From Planctomycetota bacterium (GTDB taxonomy: Bacteria > Planctomycetota > UBA1135 > GCA-002686595), in the NCBI GenBank assembly GCA_027623615.1, contig JAQBVH010000257.1, positions 1-5,678 of the forward strand: a stretch of DNA of 5,678 nucleotides, read 5' to 3'. Of the stretch, positions 1 through 5,678 are shown in pieces. The translations under genes were made by a program, and so were the position numbers. Below the pieces are notes generated by a model that worked only from the letters and a program-made list of their open reading frames with translations, searched no databases and had not been told where the DNA came from. Every line of letters begins with the position of its first letter. Position 1 is the stretch's first letter.

Positions 1-3000
1 ATCGTCGTGGGCGGTGTAGGGGCTGAGCACCATGCTGACGAGTTCGCTGAAGTGCACCCCCTCCCAGCGCGCGGCAGCCAGGGCCTCGTGCGTGCGCGCC
101 ATGGCTCGCAGGCGCCCCGTGAACGAGTGTTCGAAGGAGGGCAGGTCCTCGGCGCCGCGCATCGTCTGCTCGGCCAGGGCCAGCACGCCGGCCAGATTGT
201 TCTTCACGCGGTGGTCGAGCTCGCGCATCAGCAGCGTCTGGCGTTCCTCGACCCGCTTGCGCTCCGTGACGTCGCGCAGCACGACCTGCACGGCGCGCTC
301 GCCGCCGAGCTCGACCACGTTGCCGTTCCACTCGACGTCGGTCTCGCGGTCCTCGAGCGGGATGATGCGCAGCTCCAGACGCGCGCGCGGGCGGTCGTCG
401 AGCAGGGCGCGCAGCCAGTCCTCGACCCGCGGAATGTCGCTGGGCTGGAGGAGGGCATTGAGGGAGCGCCCTTCCAGCGCCTGGCTCGACTCGAACTGGA
501 ACATGTCGGCGGCGGCAGGGTTTGCGAAGGCGATCTCGTCCCCGCGCACGAGGACCAGCGCGTCCGGGATCGTCTCGACCAGCGCCCGGTAGCGGCCCTG
601 GCTCTGGGACAGGGCCTCGGCGGCGACCCGTTCGGCGGTCACGTTCTCGGCGATGCCGGCCACGCGATAGACCTGCCCCTTCTCGTCGAGGACCGGGAAG
701 GCTCGGGCTCGGATGCGGCGCTCGTGGCCGTCCACGTGCTGCACCCGATACTCCGCATCGAACTCACCGGTCGCGGCCAGGTTCGCGAAGTCCTCGACCG
801 CGCGCTCGCAGTCCTCGGGGTGCAGGTGGCGCTCCCAGGAGCGCGCGTCCAGGTACAGCTCCTCGACTGGCGCGCCGGTCAGGGCCTCGTAGGCCGGGCT
901 GACGTAGAGCACCTCGCGTGTGTGCCAGTCCGTGAGCCAGAAGACCTCGTGTACGTTCTCGGCGAGCTGGCGGAAGCGCTCTTCCTTGTCGGTCAACTCG
1001 GCGCGCTCCCGGGCTCGGCGACGCAGGAGCAGGGTGGTCAGGCCGGTCGACAGGAGCAGCACGAGCAGCAGCGGCGCCAGCACGAGCGGGTGCAGGTGCA
1101 AGGGGCGCGGGACGCGTAGGTCCGTGCCAAAGCCCTGCGGAGGGTGCGCGCCGAAGTAGTCCTTGGCCTGGACCTCGAAGTGCTTCGAGCCGTACTCGAG
1201 GCCCGAGAGGACGACCTCGCGCTCGGTCGACCAGTCCGACCAGCGCCGTCCGCTCAAGCGATGGCGGGTCAGCACCCGCGCCGCAGGCTGGTCGCCCCAC
1301 CACGTGTGCACGCGCCAGCGCAGGAGCGCCTCGCGACCGTCAACGACCGGCGGCGAGAGGACGACCACCGGGGTCGGCGTGGGGGGGTCGGGGAACGTGA
1401 GGCGACAGGTGCCGCCACCGTGGGTGCCGACCTGCACCGCGTGCTCCTCCACCAAGAGGGCGCGCACGAAGTCGTTCTGCATCCCCGACTCGGCGGTGAA
1501 GCGCGTCCAGCTCCCGCCGCGGTAGTGGAACAGGCCCCGATCCGTGCCGACCCACAAGCCCTCGCCGTCGGTCGAGCTCGCCAGGGTGACAACGTGCGCT
1601 CGCGACGCGGTCTCCTCGGAGCTCGTGTAGTGGATCGAGTCGTCGGGGGCGACCCACCCCAGCCCGCGGCCGGAGGACTCGTGGCCGAACCAGACGCGGC
1701 CGTCGCGGCCCTCGGCCAGGGTGTACACGCGCTGGTTGCGCAGCCCGTCCGCCAGGCCCCAGCGCGTCCAGACTCCCTGGTGGCAGCGCGCGAGGCCGCG
1801 CAGGGTCGCGAACCAGCGCGACCCGTCCGCGCTCTCGAGGAAGTCGTAGACGCGACCGGAGGGCAGGCCGCGCTCCTCGTTCCAGGCCTCGAAGCGCCCG
1901 TCCGGCAGGAGGCGCCGTGCGCCGGGCTGGGGCCCGTGAACGCGCTCGGGGTCGTCGCTCAGGCCGAGGAACCACAGATCACCCGCGCGATCGCGCCGGA
2001 TCTTGTGGATCGCGACCAGGTCGAGACCCTGCTCCTGGCCGACATGGGTGAACGACTGTCCGTCCCAGCGCAGCGCGCCCTCGACGGAGGCCGTGCCGCT
2101 GCCGACCCAGATGTTGCCCTGGTTGTCTTCACCGAGCGCCGTGATCCCGCGCAGGTCGCGACCGAAGACGTTCGTGAAGCCGGTGACCTGCCCGTTCGCC
2201 CGTCGACAGTCGAGGCCCCAGGCCTTGCCGACCCAGAGGGTTCCGTCGCGGCCGCGGCAGTATTCGAGCGCCAGGTTCTCGCGCACCGAGGTGCCGAGCT
2301 CCGACGACTGCCAGTAGGGATGCTCGCGCCGCCACAGGTACAGACCCTCGTTGGTCGCGACCCACAACTGACCGTCGACCCGATAGCGCAGATCGTTGAC
2401 CCCGCGCATCTCGCGCGGCAGGGGATCGAGCACGCCCCACACGTCCTCGTGGCGCACGCGCACCTCGCCCGAGGTCAGGGCGACGACCGCCTCCCCGTCG
2501 GGTCGGATCGAGAGCCCCGCGATGCCGTCGAAGTCCATGACCTCGACGTGTTGCAGCTTCCCCTCCGCGGTCCATTCGTAGAGCCCGCGCGCTTGCCAGG
2601 GCTGCTCCACGTACGACAGGCCTCGCCCGGACGCGTCCGCGAGCGCGGTCGCGCCGATTCCGAAGCCATTCTCGAGGATGCGCGGCCACCAGCGCCCCTC
2701 GGCGTCGCGCCGCACCAGGCCCTCGATCGTGACCGCCCACAGGCCCTGACCCTTCGCGTCACGGACGAGGGTGCGCGGGTCCGCCGACGGGATCACGAAG
2801 GTCGCGACCTCACAGGCAGGCCCGCAGATGGTGCGCAGCTCCTTGGAGGGCACGCCCTGCTTGCGCACCAGGACGACCAACCCGCCCCCCGGGACCGACG
2901 AGCAGGCGAGCGCTTCCTCGCCCGCCGCGACGTCGAGTTCGGCCAGGGGCAGGAAGGGCTTGCGCGCCGAGCCGAGCCACGCGCGGCCGTTCTCGACGAA

Positions 3001-3321
3001 GAGCACGTTGCCATCGACGTCGACCGCCAGGTCGCTCGCCCGTCGCGCGGGCAGGCCCCGGTCCGGGCCGACCGCGTGCCAGCGGTGCCCGTCGTACCAG
3101 GCCGCGCCTCGGTCGGTGACGGCCCACACCTGGGGCTCGGCCCCGCGCTCGAGCGTCTCGTGGATCTGCAGCACGCGCGCGTCCGGCAAGCCGTCCTCGA
3201 CTCCGAAGCGCACCCACAACCCGGGCTCGTGCAGACCGCGCAAGGTGGTCGGCGGGAGCCGTTGCCCGAGGGCAGGCAGGGTCAGGGCGAGGGCCCCGAG
3301 CGCGCAGAACACGCGGGTCAT
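1..3321 (-). CDS. Membrane sensor histidine kinase: periplasmic propeller, Y_Y_Y-like domain, TM, PAS-PAS, HWE-type HisKA (3' end outside window)
   Basis: Translation from the ATG at 3319-3321 is open for 1107 codons to the left edge. Residues 1-20 form a signal peptide (hydrophobic core, then PALGQ). Residues about 25-645 carry repeated Reg_prop-like blades, seen as GQLWVATNEGL (317-327), GTLWVGKA (360-367), GNIWVG (402-407), DGSRWFATL (499-507), DGRVWFGH (540-547) and GLWVGTDRGL (588-597). Residues about 650-735 resemble a Y_Y_Y domain, and 745-766 form one transmembrane helix. Two PAS domains follow (about 781-905 and 909-1020; the second ends VVLRDVTERKR). The region RELDHRVKNNL (1033-1043), with His1037 as phosphoacceptor, then the QT and RLRAMARTHEAL segments and WEG, matches the HWE kinase family. 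The catalytic ATPase domain is not in the window. Known relatives sense ligands in the periplasm and phosphorylate a response regulator; the ligand here is unknown. The start follows yigZ by 27 nt, with no clear Shine-Dalgarno. Confidence 0.93.
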   Translation of the reverse strand, partial: MTRVFCALGALALTLPALGQRLPPTTLRGLHEPGLWVRFGVEDGLPDARVLQIHETLERGAEPQVWAVTDRGAAWYDGHRWHAVGPDRGLPARRASDLAVDVDGNVLFVENGRAWLGSARKPFLPLAELDVAAGEEALACSSVPGGGLVVLVRKQGVPSKELRTICGPACEVATFVIPSADPRTLVRDAKGQGLWAVTIEGLVRRDAEGRWWPRILENGFGIGATALADASGRGLSYVEQPWQARGLYEWTAEGKLQHVEVMDFDGIAGLSIRPDGEAVVALTSGEVRVRHEDVWGVLDPLPREMRGVNDLRYRVDGQLWVATNEGLYLWRREHPYWQSSELGTSVRENLALEYCRGRDGTLWVGKAWGLDCRRANGQVTGFTNVFGRDLRGITALGEDNQGNIWVGSGTASVEGALRWDGQSFTHVGQEQGLDLVAIHKIRRDRAGDLWFLGLSDDPERVHGPQPGARRLLPDGRFEAWNEERGLPSGRVYDFLESADGSRWFATLRGLARCHQGVWTRWGLADGLRNQRVYTLAEGRDGRVWFGHESSGRGLGWVAPDDSIHYTSSEETASRAHVVTLASSTDGEGLWVGTDRGLFHYRGGSWTRFTAESGMQNDFVRALLVEEHAVQVGTHGGGTCRLTFPDPPTPTPVVVLSPPVVDGREALLRWRVHTWWGDQPAARVLTRHRLSGRRWSDWSTEREVVLSGLEYGSKHFEVQAKDYFGAHPPQGFGTDLRVPRPLHLHPLVLAPLLLVLLLSTGLTTLLLRRRARERAELTDKEERFRQLAENVHEVFWLTDWHTREVLYVSPAYEALTGAPVEELYLDARSWERHLHPEDCERAVEDFANLAATGEFDAEYRVQHVDGHERRIRARAFPVLDEKGQVYRVAGIAENVTAERVAAEALSQSQGRYRALVETIPDALVLVRGDEIAFANPAAADMFQFESSQALEGRSLNALLQPSDIPRVEDWLRALLDDRPRARLELRIIPLEDRETDVEWNGNVVELGGERAVQVVLRDVTERKRVEERQTLLMRELDHRVKNNLAGVLALAEQTMRGAEDLPSFEHSFTGRLRAMARTHEALAAARWEGVHFSELVSMVLSPYTAHDD

Positions 3322-3334
3322 TCCGACACGGTAG

Positions 3335-3348
3335 CGGGGCGCGCCCCG
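3335..3348. repeat. 14-base perfect palindrome between yigZ and the sensor kinase
   Basis: CGGGGCGCGCCCCG is its own reverse complement and directly abuts the yigZ TGA stop (3349-3351). It ends 13 nt before the kinase ATG at 3321 and fills about half of the 27-nt gap. As RNA it could form a 5-bp stem with a 4-nt loop; as DNA it could be a dimeric protein-binding site. No U-tract follows, so a terminator is not well supported, and a palindrome of this kind can arise by chance in very GC-rich DNA. Confidence 0.4.
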
Positions 3349-3951
3349 TCAATCGAGTTCGACGCGCCCACCCGTGCGATCGATCAGGGCGGCGCGCACC
3401 TCGGCGACCCGCGGGCGGGGCACCTCGAGCACCAGCTGCCCCCGCTCCCCGTAGTCCGCCGCGACCGGGGTCAGCTCCTCGGCCACGAGCAGGGCCTGGA
3501 CCGCGTTCGAGCACTCGTAGGGGTGGCTGAGGGTCAGTCGCTCCACGACGATCACCTCCTCGAGGGGGGCCCGGTCGAGGCACTGCCCCGCCGCGCCTCC
3601 GTAGGCCCGCATCAGCCCCCCGACCCCCAGCTTGACCCCCCCGAAGTAGCGCACGACCGCGGCGACCACGTCGGTGCAGGCGTGCCCTTCGAGCTGCAGG
3701 AGGATCGGTCGGCCCGCGGAGCCGCCCGGCTCCCCGTCGTCGCTCGAGCGGGTCTGGTCCCCGCCAGGCCCGAGGCGCCAGGCCCAGCAGACGTGCCGGG
3801 CGTCGTCGTACTTATCGCGGACGCGGTCGAGGAAGTCCTTGGCCTCGTCTTCGCTCGTCGCCGGCGCGACGAGGGCGAGGAAGCGCGAGTTCTTGATCGG
3901 ATCGGGCTCGTAGAAGTGTTCGGCCGCGAGGGTCAGGTAGCGGTCGACCAT
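3349..3951 (-). CDS. yigZ: YigZ/IMPACT (UPF0029) family protein, complete
   Basis: This 200-residue protein is close to the usual length of bacterial YigZ (about 204). Family signatures are KNSRFLA (20-26) near the N-terminus, SDDGEPGGSAGRPIL (70-84), and VVRYFGGVKLGVGGL (99-113) followed by MRAYGG. The remainder, about 140-200, fits the C-terminal DUF1949-type ferredoxin-like domain. IMPACT relatives in eukaryotes regulate GCN2; the bacterial role is poorly defined, with ribosome or RNA association proposed, so no specific function is claimed. I chose the ATG at 3949-3951 although the frame stays open upstream to 4089, because the upstream residues are arginine-rich antisense-like sequence overlapping the neighbour and the family N-terminus begins just after this ATG. 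The ATG overlaps the preceding gene's TGA by one base (TGATG), and no clear Shine-Dalgarno is visible, which points to translational coupling. The stop is TGA at 3349-3351. Confidence 0.93.
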   Translation of the reverse strand: MVDRYLTLAAEHFYEPDPIKNSRFLALVAPATSEDEAKDFLDRVRDKYDDARHVCWAWRLGPGGDQTRSSDDGEPGGSAGRPILLQLEGHACTDVVAAVVRYFGGVKLGVGGLMRAYGGAAGQCLDRAPLEEVIVVERLTLSHPYECSNAVQALLVAEELTPVAADYGERGQLVLEVPRPRVAEVRAALIDRTGGRVELD

Positions 3952-5120
3952 CAACGCGGCTTGAGGTAACCGCCAAGGTCGCGCGCGGCCTGGGGCGGCA
4001 CGAGCGGCCCGCTCTCGGGCACGCGGAACACGATGCCGAGAGGTGCGCGCCCCCCGCGTGCGCCGCGGTTCCAGCTGCCCTCGCCCCAATGCTCGCCGAG
4101 GGCAACGAGGTCGAAGCGGGTGACCTTGGGCCCCTGCGTGTCCAGCTCGATCGTGCCGAGGAGCGCGGCCTCGAAGCCGTGGTCGCCGTCTCCGAGGGCG
4201 ACTGCGCCGCTGGCCTTGAGCTGGACGCGCGTACCCTCGGCCTCGCTGACCTCAAGGATCAACACCTGACTGCGCACCTGGTCCGCGGCCCAGAAGGGCG
4301 GCTCGCCGCGGGTGGCGTCGACCAGGTGGAAGCGGACGAGGCGTCGCAGCAGGGCCTCGGGCACCTCGACCAATGCGCCGACCTCGGGATTGCTTGGCAG
4401 CAGGGCGCGCCATTCGCCTTCGAGGATCCAGAGGTGGTCGCGGGCAGGGCTGCGCTTGCCGTGTCGCTGGAGCTCACCCTCCTCTGCCTCGCTCAGCTCA
4501 CGCGTGAACGTGCGCAGGACGAGCGCGCCCTTGGGCGCCTCGCGGTGATAGCGCTGGTCCGGCTCGAAGGAGGGCGGGATGTCGAGCTGCGGGCCCTCTC
4601 CAAGCGCCTTCCACTTCGCGAGCGCGTCCTGAACGACGCGGCGCATGATCTCGGGGTCGCTGTGGTTCTTGTAGCCGAGCAGGTTGCCGCCCGCCGTGAA
4701 CAGGTACAGGCCCTGCCGCGTCGGTCCGCCGGCCCCGTCGTGTTCGCGCGGTCCCTGGTTCGCGACGGCGCGGAAGAACTCGCCCTCGGCATCTTCGCGG
4801 CGGCGTTGGTACCAGTCGTCGCACGCGACCGGGATGAAGTCCTCGCGCGCCATGCGCAGGATCTGGGGGTCGGAGAAGGTGAGCACACGGCCCGTCACGC
4901 CGTTGTTTCATGTGCACCCGAGCGGGTGACCGTCCATCTCCCAGAGCAGGATGGGTTTGCCCTCGGCGGCCGCGTCGAGGCGCGCCTGCCAGAGGCTCGT
5001 GCGCCAGGGGAGCGCGGCCCAGGGGTCCTCGCTCTCGGCGGGCAGAACGAGGGTCTTCACGGCCTCGACGTCGAAGCCCGGACCGGTCGACAAGGACAGC
5101 AGCAGGAGGGCGGAGAGCAT
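3951..5120 (-). CDS. Predicted selenoprotein: exported thioredoxin-like protein with Cys-Thr-Sec motif and uncharacterised C-terminal domain
   Basis: The ATG at 5118-5120 opens a frame that meets TGA at 4908-4910 and then continues in the same frame to TGA at 3951-3953, giving 389 residues if the first TGA is selenocysteine (Sec71). Residues 1-15 are hydrophobic (MLSALLLLSL), a short likely signal peptide. A thioredoxin-like fold spans about 38-173: a helix (WQARLDAAAEGK), strand PILLW (56-60), the redox site G68-C69-T70-U71, then FSDPQIL, the DDWYQRR segment (101-107), a possible cis-proline at GPT (132-134) before strand LYLFTAGG, and LLGYKN. Only two cysteines exist, C69 and C100. Residues 174-389 (with RGEPPFW at 271-277 and HWGEG at 344-348) match no domain I can name. 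A TAA three codons upstream of the ATG fixes the start. Alternatives are a nonsense mutation, a sequencing error, or two separate genes, the second starting at GTG 4898. Those explain the redox-site position poorly. A redox role is inferred; the substrate is unknown. Confidence 0.82.
4878..4903 (-). promoter_or_regulatory. Candidate bacterial SECIS stem-loop region (two alternative folds)
   Basis: Two mutually exclusive hairpins were found by eye just 3' of the TGA. Fold A (4887-4903): stem ACGGC/GCCGT with 7-nt loop GTGACGG, loop starting 9 nt after the TGA. Fold B (4879-4898): GTGAC pairs with G-TCAC around one bulged C, with a loop GGGCCGTGT that starts 14 nt after the TGA; one more G-C pair at 4900/4878 is possible with a bulged C. 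Bacterial SECIS elements usually have a small apical loop with a G in its first two positions, roughly 16 or more nt after the UGA. Fold B is close to that; fold A is too near the TGA. In GC-rich DNA short stems are common, so this is suggestive only. Confidence 0.45.
4908..4910 (-). other. In-frame TGA, predicted selenocysteine codon
   Basis: On the minus strand the codons read TGC-ACA-TGA-AAC-AAC-GGC-GTG, i.e. Cys-Thr-[TGA]-Asn-Asn-Gly-Val. Conserved-looking protein sequence lies on both sides in one frame without an indel. The TGA falls two residues after a cysteine, directly after the first strand of a thioredoxin-like fold, where the redox-active residues of that fold sit. This is the expected position for selenocysteine and an unlikely one for a random nonsense mutation. 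The gene ends with a second TGA at 3951-3953 that acts as a stop. Confidence 0.8.
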
Positions 5121-5134
5121 GCCGCGATGTTAAT

Positions 5135-5173
5135 GGTCGCGGGGGCTCGAGCGGACCTCGAACCCCCGCGACC
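5135..5173 (-). terminator. Strong GC-rich hairpin after clpB, probable terminator
   Basis: GGTCGCGGGGG (5135-5145) and CCCCCGCGACC (5163-5173) are perfect 11-bp inverted repeats. Inside them, one mismatched pair (5146/5162) is followed by five more pairs, TCGAG (5147-5151) with CTCGA (5157-5161), leaving a 5-nt loop CGGAC. The structure starts 15 nt after the clpB stop and is the only long perfect inverted repeat I saw. No U-tract follows on the minus strand (ATTAACATCG), so it is not a textbook intrinsic terminator. It may stop or pause transcription, protect the clpB mRNA end, or lie in the leader of the next gene, whose ATG is 14 nt beyond it. Confidence 0.65.
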
Positions 5174-5188
5174 TCGAACAGGACGACG

Positions 5189-5678
5189 CTACGCGGCCTG
5201 GTCGCCGTTCACCTTGTGCACCGGGGTGAAGGACTCGACCGTGAAGCCTGTTGCCTCGCTCCAGTCGACCCGCGCGACCTGGCCCGCGCCGACGGTGCCG
5301 GCGAGGACCGCCTCGGCGATCGCGTTGGTGACGCCCTTCTGAATCGCACGCTTGAGGGGGCGTGCGCCGAAGGCCGGGTTCCAGCCCTGGCGGGCCAGCT
5401 CGTCCTTGGCGGCGTCCGAGACCTCGAGGGTGATGTCCTGGCCAGCGACGTGGTCGGCCAGACGGCGGATCTGTACGTCGACGATGTCGCGGATCTGATC
5501 CCTCTCGAGCGGGTCGAAGGTCAGGATGTCGTCGAGGCGGTTGAGCAGCTCGGGGCGGAAGAACTCCTGCACCTGGGCGTCGTCGCGCAGGTTGCTGGTG
5601 AGCAGCACGAGGGTCTGGGTGAAATCCACCGTGCGCCCCTGGCCGTCGGTCAGCCGACCGTCGTCGAGCAGCTGCAAG
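5189..5678 (-). CDS. clpB: ATP-dependent disaggregase ClpB, C-terminal part (5' end outside window)
   Basis: About 163 C-terminal residues are present, ending at TAG 5189-5191; the rest lies beyond the right edge. The fragment begins in the second AAA+ module with LDDGRLTDGQGRTVDF, a ClpB hallmark, followed by the sensor-1 segment LLTSNL, the arginine-finger region FFRPELLNRLDD, and the sensor-2 motif GARPLKRAIQK in the small D2 lid. ClpB is a cytoplasmic hexameric chaperone that threads aggregated proteins with DnaK/DnaJ/GrpE. GQGRTVDF and the lack of room for a ClpP-docking loop favour ClpB over ClpA or ClpC. The segment between SNL and FRPE is only about 9 residues, clearly shorter than the roughly 28 in E. 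coli ClpB. Heat-shock control is expected for the family, but its promoter is not in this window. Confidence 0.95.
   Translation of the reverse strand, partial: LQLLDDGRLTDGQGRTVDFTQTLVLLTSNLRDDAQVQEFFRPELLNRLDDILTFDPLERDQIRDIVDVQIRRLADHVAGQDITLEVSDAAKDELARQGWNPAFGARPLKRAIQKGVTNAIAEAVLAGTVGAGQVARVDWSEATGFTVESFTPVHKVNGDQAA

Noticed and set aside
3322..3351. The yigZ TGA stop as a second recoded codon giving a YigZ-kinase fusion (both genes are in the same frame)
   Set aside because: YigZ is full length at this stop, the next ATG begins a typical signal peptide, and the nine intervening codons form a palindromic non-protein-like gap. A cytoplasmic protein fused ahead of an export signal makes no sense.
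1144..3969. A 941-codon open frame on the plus strand opposite the kinase and yigZ, and another at 7-1119
   Set aside because: Both are antisense to a minus-strand gene with clear domains. Their products are low-complexity (A/R/G/V/D-rich) without recognisable motifs. Long stop-free antisense frames are expected in very GC-rich genes.
3952..4089. A 46-residue N-terminal extension of YigZ starting at 4089
   Set aside because: The sequence is arginine-rich out-of-frame reading of the selenoprotein gene. The family N-terminus begins at the ATG at 3951.
4908..4910. Genome-wide reassignment of TGA (for example to Trp or Gly)
   Set aside because: Two other TGA codons, at 3951-3953 and 3349-3351, end proteins of sensible length, and Trp is encoded by TGG throughout.
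4908..5120. A stand-alone 70-residue secreted peptide gene, with a separate 315-residue gene starting at GTG 4898
   Set aside because: Both pieces are in the same frame and together make one thioredoxin-like fold. Separately, the first ends at the redox site and the second lacks its first strand and signal peptide.
4089..5342. A 417-codon plus-strand open frame opposite the selenoprotein gene and the end of clpB
   Set aside because: It crosses the clpB-selenoprotein junction and its hairpin, has no recognisable domain, and mirrors the composition of the sense genes.

Overview
This is a very GC-rich window with strong G/C preference at third codon positions. Every gene I can support lies on the minus strand, so the map reads right to left: the clpB 3' end, a thioredoxin-like protein with an in-frame TGA, a YigZ/IMPACT-family protein, then a large membrane sensor histidine kinase that runs off the left edge. 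The base composition, the thioredoxin-like family and the propeller-type sensor kinase suggest a high-GC environmental bacterium, possibly a planctomycete. That assignment is inference; no rRNA or other decisive marker is present.

Right edge (5189-5678): the C-terminal end of the ClpB disaggregase, followed by a strong GC-rich hairpin (5135-5173) that probably ends its transcript. The next gene starts only 14 nt past that hairpin.

Centre (3951-5120): the most notable gene. An N-terminal piece of 70 codons ends in GHPLGC-T-TGA, and the same frame continues without interruption for 318 more codons as a convincing thioredoxin-like sequence. Read as one gene with selenocysteine at the TGA, it gives a 389-residue secreted or periplasmic protein with a Cys-Thr-Sec redox motif. 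The other in-window TGA codons (at this gene's own end and at the end of yigZ) look like ordinary stops, so the genetic code is not globally altered. Stem-loops just downstream of the TGA could be a bacterial SECIS element. The C-terminal half (about residues 174-389) is a domain I cannot assign to a named family.

Next (3349-3951): a complete YigZ/IMPACT-family protein whose ATG overlaps the selenoprotein's terminal TGA (TGATG), suggesting translational coupling. After a 14-base palindrome comes the sensor kinase (3321 to the left edge). It has a signal peptide, a periplasmic propeller, a Y_Y_Y-like domain, one transmembrane helix, two PAS domains and an HWE-type histidine phosphoacceptor region; its ATP-binding domain lies outside the window.

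Gene spacing suggests that the selenoprotein and yigZ, and perhaps the kinase, are co-transcribed. Nothing in the window shows a direct functional link among them. I found no RNA genes, mobile elements or CRISPR arrays, and no intergenic stretch longer than 70 bases.
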